The notes: a model not told the origin generated them from the sequence alone. 64,000 nt of DNA from Smallanthus sonchifolius (GCA_023525975.1 CM042044.1:13812501-13876500); one strand, 5' to 3'; positions 21,694 to 33,509 are shown, counted from the first letter of the stretch. A program made the numbers and translations.

Positions 21694-22244
21694 TGACCCA
21701 TGTTTTATTAAATGTTTTTAAACGCATCTCAGGTAATCATTAGACAAGGTATTTTCAGGACTAGAACGAAATGATGAGCGATCTAGATGATGAGTGTGTC
21801 ACAATAACATGGTTGTAACACCCGCCCATGTTTTATTATTATTATTATTATTATTTTGTTGTAACACTCACCCTCGTATTTTGGGGGTAGCGTGTCACAA
21901 TAACATGGTGATCAAAACATAAGACATAGTTTCATTTATTTAAGTCTTAGAAATACAACACCAAAAGATAATTCAATGGCCCTAAGTTAAATTACATATT
22001 ATTTATAATCTTATAAGGATAGCTAATTTCCTTGGTTCAAATCTTAGAGATTGATTCTTCTTTCTTCACCACCCGTCCAAAATAACATTTGAACCTGCCG
22101 GAACAAATATTTACGGATGAGCCAATGCCTAGTACCGATAAAGGCTCGAGTAATAATAACATTAGATGTAACATAGTGATACGATGCAAAAGCAAGTTGG
22201 TGAAATAATCGTAACATGAGGATGCTGGTAGATTTCATGCACTA
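21694..22244 (-). repeat. LTR remnants
   Basis: Two LTR-type ends occur close together (TGTAACACCCGCCC at 21814, TGTAACACTCACCC at 21860), separated by a (TTA)n run. The phrase GTGTCACAATAACATGG is present twice (about 21796 and 21890). Further right, AGTTGGTGA near 22195 resembles the pre-acceptor block of the gypsy LTRs. I see no coding sequence. Probably truncated gypsy LTRs. Confidence 0.45.
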
Positions 22245-23994
22245 AGAGTATGGGTATAACCATTTGATTATGGTGAGGTGTGATAATGCACGCCACTTGA
22301 CGCCACGTCATTATCTGCAAAATCACATCACCCATCACTAGGCAATGGTATGTGATTGTAGTGGTGTGATAATTAAATTTTTTTAATTTTCATAAAATAA
22401 AACATAATATTTAAAAAAAAAATACATTAATTAAAATAACTAAAAAAACATTAATAAAAAAAATACATAACAAAAAAAATATACATTAATTAAAATAACT
22501 AAAAAACATTAATTAAAAAAATACATAACAAAAAACCTGCGGGATACCATGACGTTTTTTTATCTTCTTTTGTTTTTTTTTCAATCAAAAAAGTTGCGCG
22601 GTGGAGAGTAAATCAAGATCCATGCCAAGAATTTCGATCTCTTGTTTTGTTCGTTTCCAATCCATCCTCTCGTATTAGGCGTTGTTAAATCTTGTTATTT
22701 TTCCGACCATTTTCTCGCCGATTTCGTCGTGACTTGCGGTGCCCGAGCCTATTGCTTGGGCTTTTGCTTTTTTTCTTCCCTATCAGAAGAGATATTTCTT
22801 CCACGTCTTCCGGTGCATCTATGTTGAGGTCGTAAATAGATCTACCATCGGGAGCGCCCGAACTAGCGTCGATGTCGATTGATGTTCTTTTTTTTTTTGA
22901 CGAGCCGGTTCGGGTGGGGGCAATGTATAGTGTTTGCCACTTAGGCGAATTCTTACAAACCTCCCAATACTCAATTGGTGTTTCGCCACAATGGTCGTCT
23001 TTAAACCGGACCGTTGCTCTCCCCAAAATATCGGCATCGCTCTCACCGCCTTTTCGATTCTGCAAACATTCTTTGTAGATCCCGTGGAACTTTACCACCT
23101 TCCCATTTATATGAGTGCATTTTGAACTCAATTGGTCTAAAGTTTGGTAACTAGGCGGTACACCCATAAAAGATTCATATTTTTCACGAATTCGAGTCCA
23201 TAACGTTTTTTTTTTGTTTTCGGCGTTGCCTACAAAAAATAAATATTCAAATTAATAAACAAAAAAATAAAATAAGAAAAATTTTAAAAAATACAAAAAC
23301 CAAAATTATTGTTATCGATTATTGGATCCTTCGAGACGTCTATATACGCCTTAACCAAGTATAGTGGTTCGTCTTTTTCCCACTTTTTTTGTATTCGGTC
23401 GGCTTAAAGTCTTTTGCGAAATCTTTTTATTTCCTTTTTTTGTGAGACATTTTGATTCTCGTCCACGGTTTCTTGTGGCATTTCTTGAGTTTCGGGTACA
23501 AAGTCAAGCGGTGTACCCGGTTGGGACATTGGGGATTGGTAGTTAAACATTTGAAAGTTCGGGTTTAGTTGGAAGTTTGGGTTGGGTAGAAAGTTCGGGT
23601 TGGCCAAAAACGCGTTATCACAAGCCGCGTATTGAGTCTAAAAGTTTGGGTTCGGATCGTTACTCGGATTTGGGTAGAAAATTAGTGAGTAGATGATTAG
23701 AAATTTAGAAGATTAGTGTGTAGAAGTGTAAAAATTATGGAGTAAAAATTGGGTATTTATAGTGAGTAAAAAATAAATATTAATAATTATTATTATTTAT
23801 TTAAAAATTAAATAATCAAACGGTACAAAAAGTAGCCGTTGAACGGTATTTTTTTAAAGTGTGCTTTTGTCGCGTGATAAAAATCACCTCGGTCAATCAC
23901 GCCGTGGAAAAAAAATGCGGAGGGCGGTGTACCAGCATCCCTATTGCTATATAGGATCACGCCACCCATCACATGGGTATACCGGACGACCTAC
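22245..23994 (-). mobile_element. PIF/Harbinger-type DNA transposon, degraded
   Basis: Assigned from the ORF1-type Myb/SANT-like gene inside it and from related GC-containing end regions (GAGTATGGGTATAACC at the left, GGGTATACC near the right). Terminal repeats are too diverged to place exactly, and no transposase (DDE) gene is present, so it is non-autonomous. Ends are approximate. Confidence 0.5.
22685..23607 (-). pseudogene. Harbinger ORF1-like Myb/SANT protein, broken
   Basis: The N-terminal exon (from 23607) is Asn/Pro/Phe-rich, then shows a Myb-like stretch (KKWEKDEPLYLVKAYIDVSKDP) up to about 23330, with an in-frame stop at 23404. After an intron ending TTTTTGTAG at about 23230, the second exon continues GNAENK..LWTRIREKY.., then LDQLSSK.THINGKVVKFHGIYKEC and ..EYWEV..SPKW, ending in a lysine-rich tail at 22685. 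This is the layout of plant ORF1 proteins that accompany PIF/Harbinger transposases and help bind DNA; plant genomes often mislabel them. A poly-A run at the start of exon 2 and the stop make it non-functional. Confidence 0.65.
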
Positions 23995-24383
23995 GCTTAT
24001 AGTTAACTATATTAAGAAAGCAATAAATTCTTAGAAAAAGTAGAAAAGCTATTTCAGGAGAACTTCATAGATACAAGGTTTTTCAAGTGAACTTTCGACC
24101 TTCAACCCGTTAAAAATGAAACATAGCCATATCAGCATGTTTCACAATTTTTCTAAGAAGTTAAAAAAACATACATATGACACCTATGAGCGGTCCTGTA
24201 CATTAGTGCCTGAACCAATACTAATAGAGATCACACAGCTATAAGCACAAACAGTGTATGTTTAGTATGTAAAGATTATCATTTGATCCATTTACTTACA
24301 AATGGGGCGATTTAGGTTAAATCTCAAACGGGTCAAATAAAAAATTTAGTTAAAAAGGGAAAGGGTCAAGCGAGACTAATGGG
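23995..24383. other. Intergenic, nothing recognised
   Basis: AT-rich sequence without an open frame, repeat or motif I can assign. Confidence 0.5.
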
Positions 24384-25008
24384 TAGGCTTGTAAATGAAC
24401 CAAACAAATTGAACGGAATTTGTTCATGTTCGTTCGTTTAGCTTTAACCGAACAAATGAACGAACACGAATACTTAAACGAACATAATTTCTTGTTCGTG
24501 TTCGTTCACTAAGAAAATGAGCGTGTTCATGTTCGTTAATTAATATTCTAGACGGATGGTTCACAAATACAAACGAACGAACGTAAATGAATATAAACGA
24601 ACACCAATTAAAAGTAAACGTAAATATCTAAATTAAAGTTTAAAGTATCATTATCTTTCTATTCAACATTTTAAAAGTAAACAAATATATTAAATTGATT
24701 TTATATAGGCTTAAGGGTTTTAAAATATGAATATCAAATTTATTTTAAATTAATAATAGTAATGAATAAGTTTGAATGAATATTTAAACGAACGTAAACA
24801 GACGAACATTAGTGAATGAGCATAAACGGACGTAAATGAACGAACGTAAATAAACAAACGACGCATGTGTTCATGTTCATTCGTTTGATTAAATGAACAA
24901 AAAATTGTGTTCATGTCCATTAATTTATTAAATAAACGAACATAAACGAACTTCATGTCGAACAGTTCATGAACGTTTCATTGAACGTTTGGTTCGTTTA
25001 CAAGCCTA
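24384..25008. mobile_element. hAT-type MITE (625 bp)
   Basis: Terminal inverted repeats TAGGCTTGTAAATGAACC / GGTTCGTTTACAAGCCTA. The imperfect 8-bp flanking repeats CTAATGGG / CAAAAGGG (6 of 8) fit hAT. The interior is made of many GAACGAAC-type words on both strands, so the whole element is fold-back-like. No protein. Confidence 0.75.
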
Positions 25009-25194
25009 CAAAAGGGTAGAAACTTGAAAGTTTCTCTGAAGTGTATTGTTAATGCATAAGACCTCCTAACTCATTTTATTCAAAGATTTAGATTATTATT
25101 GTAATTATACCAGACAAAATGGGCTGGTTGGGTCAGGTTGTGTAATGGGCCAAGATGGGTTCGGGTCCGGACTGGTCGTTTAAAAAAATGGGTC

Positions 25195-25320
25195 ATTTTG
25201 GTCCGGGTCAAAACGGGTTCTAACAAAAAATAGGTACGGGTCAGAACGGGTTCTGACAAAAATAGGTACGGGTAGGAACGTGTTCCGACAAAAATAGGTA
25301 CGGGTCAGAACAGATCGTTT
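25195..25320. repeat. Tandem repeat, ~32 bp unit
   Basis: Four diverging copies of GGGTCAGAACGGGTTC followed by TGACAAAAATAGGTAC. Confidence 0.8.
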
Positions 25321-25757
25321 TAAAAAATATCATTTCTTAAAATATTTTTAAAATTTTTATTACCTAATTTAATTATTAATGTATTTGAATAAAAAATGTA
25401 GTATTTTGTGTTTAAGATGTTTCCAACAAAAATCTTTGACAATGTCTTAAGTAATGTATTTAAAACAAATAAATTCGTTGGAAAATTGAATTGGATGGAT
25501 TTAAATTAAACCAATCTTACAATTATAAATATTGATATATTTCATAGTTTTAATTTCATTCATATTTTGTGCTTTATATTACTCCAGCCCATCTTGACCC
25601 ACTTAACCAGTTTGGTATGCCCATCTTGACCCTCCCAATACTTTGTTGTTTTACTTGAGCCCATTGAGACCCAATAAAAGTAATGCTTATGTCCAAAGTT
25701 ACCCAAGATCTTATAATTAAGACCCATAGTGACCCAAAATATGATGAATGGGTTTCA

Positions 25758-26082
25758 AAGGACCAATTGTGGTGTAGTGGTTGAGGTAAGGTCCGAAGTT
25801 CCAAGAGACCCGGGTTCGATCCCTGCCACCATTATTAATTTCCGTGGCATCGCAAATGAGGCCTTCTTAGGCTGATGCACCTGGGGGTTTTGCCCACGCC
25901 GGTCCAGGGTTGTCTCGGCTCTCCTTCAAGCCCGGAAGGGGCTGTATTGAGTGAGATTTTTCCTTGGAAACTCTCTAACTCTGACGCCAAGTGGGCCCGG
26001 TTAAAACAACATATCGGCCGTAGTTGGACGAGGCTGAGGGTGCGACGTCACAACATTCAATGTTCGCCTTTCCAAAAAAAAA
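25758..26082 (+). mobile_element. tRNA-derived SINE
   Basis: The head has an RNA polymerase III box A (TGGTGTAGTGG, 25770-25780) and box B (GGTTCGATCCC, 25813-25823), 32 bp apart. A conserved-looking body and an A-run (26074-26082) follow. No acceptor stem forms, so it is not a tRNA gene. Target duplications were not found. Confidence 0.75.
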
Positions 26083-26510
26083 TGTAAAAATGTTGTTTTA
26101 GTAATCATACTTAATACATTAATTATTAATTAAAACTAATAAGCAGTGAAGATTTAATTGTTTGGGGTCAACCCAACATGTTTCAATCATGGTTAAAGAA
26201 TCGTTTATACCAGATGACGTATTTTTTTTTAACGACCAACCAAACAAAATGATCACGTATTATTCAACCCGGCCATGCTGCCATCTCTAAGATTTATTGT
26301 CGTCGATTTATTATTTGTATGCATTAAAAAATAGCAATAGAATGCATAGAGGTAATAGCAATAGAATGCCATGATGACGATTTATTATTTGAATGCATTA
26401 AAAATATTGTCTCTTTCTAAAAATGCATAGAGGTAATAGCAATAGAACAAAGAAAATAACGGTTTTCCGTCTCTCTATCCTAATAAATGCGACTCTATCT
26501 TATTAAATAA
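26083..26510. other. AT-rich intergenic
   Basis: Contains a local duplication (GCATAGAGGTAATAGCAATAGAA at about 26343 and 26424, described here by its start and end). No gene seen. Confidence 0.45.
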
Positions 26511-26954
26511 CTAGTTTAAATCCCGTATCTACACACGGAATAAAAAATATCAATGTATAAAATTTTTAAATCTTTATTTATATATTTTACAGGTGTAAAA
26601 CTAAAAATATATTACATAATAAGGATAAAAACTAAGTTCAAAATATATAAAAATTAATATATAATTAGGTTTCGAAAATACGTTAATTACTATTTAATGT
26701 AATTTGACTTTCATTTACTTTTTGATTGAAATAAAAGTTACATAATTAAATTTTTAAAGTTTCTTATAATAAGGGATAATTTAAAATAAATGTGTTTTAT
26801 TATTATAATTAGCATTTTCATTTAAATATATATTATTATTAAAATAGAAGTGCGTTAAATAAGAGAGAGAGGCGGAAAAAAAATAGTGAAATTGAATGTG
26901 GAGACGACACGTGGCACTAAAAAACCTTTATTTATTAGTATGTATAGATATAGA
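26511..26954 (-). mobile_element. Non-autonomous Helitron (444 bp)
   Basis: On the minus strand it starts TC (TCTATATCTATAC) and ends CTAG. A small hairpin (CCGT ... ACGG, 26523-26538) lies 8 bp before the end. The flanking bases are A on the 5' side and T on the 3' side, as Helitrons require. There is no Rep/helicase gene. Confidence 0.65.
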
Positions 26955-27301
26955 TAATGATGTTATAAATATATTAGTAAAGAAAAATATTAATTATATT
27001 AAATAAGAATATACAATAGGAAATTAAAATATAACTAATTAAAGAAAAATACTAATTTGTTATATACACACACATTTCCACTTGATATATCTCGAGACGG
27101 TCATAACAGTCTGACAAGTTAGGACGTATTTACAAATTTATAAGTTTTATCTTTATTAATATATAATCTCATGTAATATACATGATTCTAACCTAGTATA
27201 ACATAAATAATAATATTCCTTAATGAATATTAAACAAAGTATATGATATGTGTAAGCATTAGCAGGCTGCAAAACAGCTTTGCTATAGGAAATTAACTAT
27301 T
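26955..27301. other. AT-rich intergenic
   Basis: Very AT-rich; no frame, inverted repeat or known element end that I can support. Confidence 0.4.
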
Positions 27302-27645
27302 TGTTGTTGGATATGATCGGGTTTGTTCACGGGTCAAATGGGTAACAGGTCAGTGTTATGGGTCGGTCGAAGATATGTGGGTTAGTCAAAGTAAAAGGGT
27401 TGGTTTATTTTCATAAGGGTTATTTTAGTTTATGGTATGTGTTTTATTTGGTATTTAGTATTTGGAAATGATTTAGTTTCCATAGATAGAATTAGGTATG
27501 TTGGTGATTAAGTTTTGAGTTTATTATAAATAGGAGTCTTAAGGTATTGTAATTCGTGTGCTGAATTTCGAATTATTAATAAAGATATTGTAATTTGTGT
27601 GGTGAATTTCTAAAAACAATGCATTTATACAATGCTTTTATATTG
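27302..27645 (+). repeat. Possible copia/TRIM-type LTR
   Basis: Starts TGTTG, contains a TATA-like TTATAAATAGG near 27523 and a duplicated TAAAGATATTGTAATT-type 3' portion, and ends near AAAAACA. No primer site or partner LTR was found, so only a weak call. Confidence 0.3.
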
Positions 27646-28585
27646 TTTTCTTTGATAAAGTCGACTAGTTGACCCATTACATGACAACCTCATGAAACAA
27701 CAACGTATTGGCCTAATGTTTCTCTCTTTGCCATTTCTAGTCCTGGTCCTATGAAACATAAGCGGATAATTGGTTGCACGAGTCGAGTTTTGGTCCGAAG
27801 AACCACGCCGTCCATAAAGATCATCGCCGCCAAGAGGATACGTCCGTCAACCAAAAAACATTGCATTGGAGAACGCCATCCGTAAACTAACATAGTATTT
27901 GTCTAGCTTCTCTGTAAACTTTTATTTACACTTTTTCGTTTAAAAGGAAATTTTTCACTCTTTTGTTTTATTTTAAAAAGAGACTGACAACTCAGTTTTT
28001 TTTACACTTTCTCCTTTAAAAGGAATTTTTTCACTCTTTTGTTTTATTTTTAAAAGTGTAAACTATATTTTTCGTCCTAAGGTTTGTTGCTATTAACAGG
28101 TTCTGTCCCTCCTTAACAGTCTGAGTCTCTGATATTACATTTCTCAACAGTTTTCGTCCAATTTCGTTAACTTCGTTAAGTTTTTCAGTTAAATTATGTT
28201 AAACGACCAAAATACCGTCTTCATCCCCATTCTACCACCGGCTGACCACCGCCTGCCACCACCCCCACCCACCAGACGCACTCTATTTTGGCAGCCCCTA
28301 TTCGGCGGCCAACCACCACCTAACGCCTTTCCCTTTTTTCCGGTGACCTGCAACTCAATAGTCTCAAAATTCCAGCTTCATCAGCAAGAGATTGTTTGGG
28401 TTTTTTGTTCTTTTCTCTTTCTTTGCACTTGTTTTGTGGGCCGCCGCCATACCTCAAATTACCAAAAGCAAAAGCTTCAAAAACAAGATTAATGCGCGGA
28501 TCTAATTTCATTTTCACTTTCACTAAACTTGGACAAGCTTCATCATCCTACACTAAAACAAACACAAAGTTAAAAAAAAAAAACC

Positions 28586-28864
28586 ATTAATGGCGGATCT
28601 AGCCTTGAGGAGTTCGCCGGATTCTGCAAAGGAAACGCCGGCGATGAAGGGATGAAGGAGCTTCAGGATGCGTTTGAGCTCTACGATCTGAACAAGAACG
28701 GATTGATTTCGGTGACAGAGTTGCACCAGATCTTGAAACGGTTGGGAGAGAGCTGCAACGTTGATGATTGTGTGAATATGATTAAGTCGGTGGATTCCGA
28801 TGGCGATGGTTATTTCAATTTTGAGGAGTTCAGGAAGATGATGTCGAAAAATCCATCAAAGTGA
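28586..28864 (+). pseudogene. Calmodulin-like EF-hand gene fragment
   Basis: The frame is open from before 28586 (NGGSSLEEFAGFCKG) to TGA at 28862-28864, about 92 codons. It begins in the end of an EF-hand, then shows two full loops: DLNKNGLISVTE and DSDGDGYFNFEE, both with the Ca2+-binding 1-3-5-12 residues present. This equals the C-terminal half of plant CML23/24-type calcium sensors. The first EF-hand and normal start are missing; the first in-frame ATG is 28652. It lies inside the Pack-MULE, so it is a captured, 5'-truncated copy. Whether it is expressed is unknown. Confidence 0.85.
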
Positions 28865-28974
28865 GTGAATCAGTAACCTATCTCTTTCGTTTGGTACTAA
28901 TTATTCTGATGAAAAACCACAAATCAGATACTATAACCAGAACGATTACACAATTAACGAAATAGTTCAGAAAA

Positions 28975-29241
28975 TTAAACACTGGAGTGTTGATTTTTGG
29001 CGAAACCATCTTCGAGAGTAGACTGAGCGAGCTTCCGAGACAGATCGTTGAGGTAAGTTTCTTCGTCACTCTCCGTCTCCGACACGGACTCCACCGGAGA
29101 ACTCAAATCCGAGTTAAAACTAATCCCATTCAACGTGGACGTACTTCTGTTCAAAGTGAGTTTTCGGGACTTGAAGTCCGTGAACAGGTCGTCTTCATCT
29201 AGGAACTCCAGCGGCAGCCAGAACTGGAGGTCTTGGTCCAT
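28975..29241 (-). pseudogene. Captured plant gene fragment, unrecognised
   Basis: An 88-codon frame begins MDQDLQFWLPLEFLDEDDLF and continues with a Ser/Glu-rich stretch (SSPVESVSETESDEE) and LNDLSRKLAQSTLEDGF. Codon use and composition look like true coding DNA, unlike the flanks. The WLP-EFL-DDD start resembles plant nuclear proteins of unknown function, but I cannot name it. It lies in the Pack-MULE, opposite in strand to the EF-hand fragment. Confidence 0.6.
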
Positions 29242-29469
29242 TGAAGGTATTTTTTTTTTAATGTGGTGGGTTCATAAAAACATATTTGATAAGGAGAGGG
29301 TATTTTAGTCATTTAACTTTATTTAACTAAAAAACTTAATAAAGTTAATGAAATTGGACGAAAACTGTTAAGAAATGTAACATCAATGACCCATAATATT
29401 AAGAAGAGACTGAACCTGTCAATAACAACAAACCTCAGGGACGAAAACTACAGTTTACTCTTTTTAAAA

Positions 29470-29982
29470 TAGATTGACCGCTCAGCCAATTAACAAGTCT
29501 AACATGAACACAACTTGATTTATTAAACATGTAAACCTAAACACAAACTAACATAGCATTTGTCTAGCTTCTTTGTAAACTTTGTTTTACACTTTATCGT
29601 TTTAAAAGGAATTTTTTCATTCTTTTGTTTTATTTTTAAGTTGGGTAACACGTCTAACATAAACACAACTTGATTTATTAAACATGTAAACCTAATCAGG
29701 ACAGTTCAAACTTACAAATAACATTGAAGATTCAAACTTTATGTAAAATGATAATGTTTTTTTACCTTAGGTTAAAAATAAATATCAAAATAGCTCAAAC
29801 CTACCGATATAATCATAGACACATTATATTTACATCCTCATCCTCATCCTCATCTAGGAAAACCAAAACGAGAACAAACGTTTCACATACCACGTTACCA
29901 CACGTCTCTAGATTTTTTATTTTTTCTAACTTTTTTAATATTAACATCAAAACGCATAATCGAAAAATCGAATACTAGGTGA
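29470..29982. other. Gene 3' flank, AT-rich
   Basis: Holds part of the duplicated segment, an imperfect (TCATCC)n run near 29833-29853, and sequence downstream of the spliced gene. No other gene seen. Confidence 0.5.
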
Positions 29983-31697
29983 TCAAGTTGTAATGCCATT
30001 AGCCGCGTAATTGTGGCCGTTGGTATGTTTCCGTGCAACATGGAACTGTGAAGCATATCTTGTTGGTGTCTCTGATGCAATCACTGGTGGTTCGTTCAAG
30101 AACGCCCATCTGCTATTAATCCACCTGCATCACCCCCCATATTTTCATTTTAATTATTATATTTCAAAATTTATTATGAAAAATAAAATTTGAAGTGGTA
30201 AATAATATTTAATTACCAGCCATGCTTCTTGAAAAGTTGGTCCTGGTTATCTTCTTCATCATCTTCTTGAGTTTCTATGATTGAATCTTCTTTTGTAATG
30301 GGAAGGGAGGTTGATCTTCTATATATCTTTTCACTTCCGTTTTTCTGTCACGAAATAATCAACTATTATTAAAGTATCAACAAACATGTTTAGATCTCTT
30401 TATTATATTTTGAATAAATATTAGATTATATCTTATTTTAAGTAATAAAAAGTGTCTATGATTACGATGGCCGTCCCAACAAAGAAAAACAGGCGTTGAG
30501 TCGGCTAACATAATCTGTTTATTAAAATGGTTAACCCGAACACGAGCCATTTAATAAGCAGGTTAACCTGAATACAACTCGTTTAATAAGCATGTTACTT
30601 GTTGACATGTTAGACTTTTAAAATAATATCGAAATTTAAAGTTAAAACATTTTGATTCTTAATTTTTGAAATTAATTTTCCTATTTGAACACTTTATTTC
30701 ATCAACTTTTCACTTTCAATATTCTTATTTTATCAGTTCTAAATACACGCACTCCAATCTTCTATTCGTCATTTATAATCTCGAGTTAAATATATAAACC
30801 CTAGTTTGTTAATTGAGACTAGATAAAGAAACAATAACAGTAAAAATTACACCAACTATAAAAAAAGTTTCATTTAGTGAGAATAATTTTATTGTTATTA
30901 AATGTTATTCATATTCACAAAGGATCGTTATATGTGTTGACCCAAACCACAATCTAAAAATGACACAATTTAAAGAATTCAACATTACCAACTCGAAACC
31001 ATCAACCATCGATTAAATGTCAAAATATTTTTGGTTTGATTACATGTGATTATAAGAAAGAAACTAGTAGCTTAATATTGTTTATTAAAAAATTAAGAAA
31101 TTAACCAGATTATCGGTCATAATAATCGATCCTAAACACCCAAAACCCATATATTTGTATACACTTTGTACCCTTTAATTATTAATAATATATAATTAAA
31201 AATCTAACCTCATCAACATCATAAAACGTGCAAGTTTTCTTAAGAACACCATGTACTTCCTCAACGTTCTTCTTTGATCTCCAATAACTCGCGATTTCGT
31301 CCTTTGTCATGGACCTGTTCCTCTCTAGTTGTACTGAAAACAGTTAAACAAACTTCATTAATGTTTATATCTATACCTAATAAACAAGTAACATTTTATA
31401 TCACATATCATAATTTTTTTTCCTGTTATTTAATATTCCCTTTATTAATTTCTAAATCTTTATTATTATTTCTTATATAAATTTTAAACCTCTCATTTCT
31501 AACTAATTAATATTTCATTTCACTTATTCAAACCGTATAAATAATAATACACAGTGCACGCGTATAACGATGTTTTTATTTATTCAAACCGTATAAAATG
31601 ATGTTCTTAATTTTTAAGAATCATGAAAAGGGAAATAAAACATACCAGATTTTGGATCAGGAACATGCGAATCCCATCCTGCCATTAAAGAACCCAT
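29983..31697 (-). CDS. Small plant-specific protein gene, four exons (148 aa)
   Basis: I assembled four coding exons on the minus strand: 31646-31697, 31209-31333, 30217-30344, 29983-30124. All introns have GT...AG ends and the phases fit exactly (52+125+128+142 = 447 nt, 148 codons plus TGA). The product starts MGSLMAGWDSHVPDPKS, continues with a basic part (RNRSMTKDEIASYWRSKK), an acidic middle (EDDEEDNQDQ), then WWINSRWAFLNEPPVIA and a tail rich in His/Asn. It has no signal peptide or membrane segment. The MGSLMAGWDS and WAFLNEPPV blocks look like a conserved plant family of unknown function; I cannot give a name. It is the only apparently intact host gene here, in a repeat-poor stretch bordered by MITEs. 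Exon calls rest on splice sites and frame only. Confidence 0.8.
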
Positions 31698-31766
31698 TTT
31701 TGTTTCCAAGCCTTCAGAAATCAGAACTAGTGTTTTCACAATAACTCTAGTGATGGTGGTCACCTT

Positions 31767-31791
31767 TTATTTATATATATATATATATATA
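31767..31791 (-). promoter_or_regulatory. (TA)n run, possible TATA region
   Basis: A TA dinucleotide run ending TATATAAATAA (minus) lies about 70-95 bp before the start codon of the four-exon gene, a plausible core promoter position. It may be just a microsatellite. Confidence 0.4.
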
Positions 31792-32261
31792 CTGATGCAT
31801 GTATCTATATTTGGGATTAGGATATTATTGAAACGTAGAAAACTATCTTGGTGGGGATTGCCTTTTTGTGTTTGATCTTATCCCTAGTGAATTTTAAAAT
31901 TCTATTATAAATATTTATTTAAATTGATATTTCAAAAAAATATCAAATACCTTAAAAAATGATGGTGTATTAGTCAGCTTGGATCGACATGTTTCACCTC
32001 CTAAAAAGACCCACGACATGCTGTTTTATGGGAAATGATGAATCAAATGTTTCTATATAACCAAAGGGTTTTGATCCGACTCTCATCTGACGGTATGAAA
32101 GTGTTGGATAAGATTTTGTTTTTTTAAATGATAAGAGTTCAATCTTAGTGATGAAAAAAAAATGTAGTTTAGTAATAGATTAAAGTATCTAAGTTATCGT
32201 TAAAAAAATGTTTTTATACTACGAAAGTAATAACTAATAACAGATGTGATGTACATATATA

Positions 32262-32630
32262 GGGGTATGTTCTTTTGAGAACCAACAATATGTTAAGAAC
32301 CGTAAGAACCGCATTAACTCTTCCTCTATTTATAATATAAATTGACTAGAATTCATGTACATTTCAATATGTTTAAGGTTTGGTTTTAAAAGACCTCGAA
32401 TTTATGGTCGTTTTTTTAAATGCATATATGCACTCACACTATATGCACAAATGAATGCATATATGCATATTTTTATACTTTTCTTAAAAAAATTCAGGAG
32501 AGAGGAGATAAACTCAAACTAAGAGTGGGAAGAGATAAATAAAACATTGTTGTTGAATTTTACTTTTTTCACTAAAGCTGCGGTTCTTTCGGTTCTCAAC
32601 ATATGGTTGGTTCTCAAAAGAACATGCCCC
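32262..32630. mobile_element. MITE (369 bp), GGGG-ended
   Basis: Inverted ends of about 55 bp (GGGGTATGTTCTTTTGAGAA and its complement) and a perfect 10-bp flanking repeat TACATATATA (32252-32261, 32631-32640). The 9-10 bp duplication suggests Mutator-type mobilisation. No protein. Confidence 0.85.
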
Positions 32631-32688
32631 TACATATATAATTTAAATATATTAAAAGGTAAATAGAAGTTATTCTACGTATAAAATA

Positions 32689-33109
32689 GAGTAAACTTTG
32701 ATTTTTTGTTTTTATCATTTTAACTATTTTGCTTCAATAGTTTGAAAATAGTTATTTTGTTTCCCGTGGTTACAATTTTTACTTCAATATGCTCCCCACC
32801 CCTACCTCCATCCATATTCTCCGTTAAATGGAGGGACATTTCTGTCAATGACAATTAAAACCTTAAAACCCTAAAATTCCATAACAGGATAAAGTGACCT
32901 CATCAGTTGATTTGATGATGAACAACCGTGTATGGAATTTTAGGGTTTTAATTCTCGTTGACAGAAATGCTCCTCCATTTAACGGTGAATATGGATGGAG
33001 TTAGGGGCGAGGATTATATTGGAGTAAAAATTGTAACCATGGGAAACAAAATGAATATTTTAAAACTATTAGAGTAAAATGGTTAAAATAGTAAAACCGT
33101 AATTTGCTC
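32689..33109. mobile_element. Fold-back Mutator-type MITE (421 bp)
   Basis: Nearly the whole element is two inverted arms (left GAGTAAACTTTG, right complement GAGCAAATTACG), with perfect 9-bp repeats TATAAAATA (32680-32688, 33110-33118). Its ends resemble those of the Pack-MULE at 28056 and the element at 54254. Confidence 0.85.
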
Positions 33110-33509
33110 TATAAAATATGTTACATGTTAAAAACAACTTATGCTTAACTGAATTGTGATGGTGACGTACGTGGAATTCGGATAGTAAGTTGTTTCCTAT
33201 GGGCTGTCATTTTCCCAGCCCACAGATAGATTAAATAAATATATATCAAAATAAAGAGGAAATTCAAACAAGACAGTATTTGGACGTATTCTTTTTTGTA
33301 TCATTTAGAAATTGTAATCAAATAAACTTTTAACTATAGATAAATAACTAGCGATGTTGTCGCGCGTTATGATGTTAATAATGACGTGGTTAAGTAGGTA
33401 AAGAAAACCGTATGATGTTGTGACTGCTCGATTTTAAATAGTGAAATGTAGATAAGAAAACACGTCGGAACGGTACGTAAGAAGCCAATTTTCAAATATA
33501 TGATATTAT

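Larger units (their letters stand above)
28056..29460. mobile_element. Mutator-like element carrying gene fragments (Pack-MULE)
   Basis: Long inverted terminal repeats (about 180 bp; GTGTAAACTATATTTTTCG left, GAGTAAACTGTAGTTTTCG as right complement) are flanked by perfect 9-bp direct repeats TTTTTAAAA (28047-28055, 29461-29469), the hallmark of Mutator-type insertion. The interior lacks a transposase. It carries a calmodulin-like exon fragment on plus and another gene fragment on minus, pointing toward each other, plus a C-rich stretch at 28220-28330 unlike the surroundings. Confidence 0.88.
27889..29698. repeat. Duplicated segment split by a Pack-MULE
   Basis: AAACTAACATAGYATTTGTC and what follows occur at 27889 and again at 29546. 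AACACAACTTGATTTATTAA occurs at about 29508 and 29662. The 28056-29460 element sits inside this tandem duplication, at a TTTTTAAAA site. Confidence 0.6.

Noticed and set aside
22869..23167. Glutathione transferase-like gene, as such proteins are often labelled
   Set aside because: No thioredoxin fold or transferase motif; the sequence is the Myb-like ORF1 of PIF/Harbinger elements.
25758..25830. Possible tRNA gene (box A and box B present)
   Set aside because: No acceptor stem or sensible anticodon arm; followed by a SINE body and A-run.
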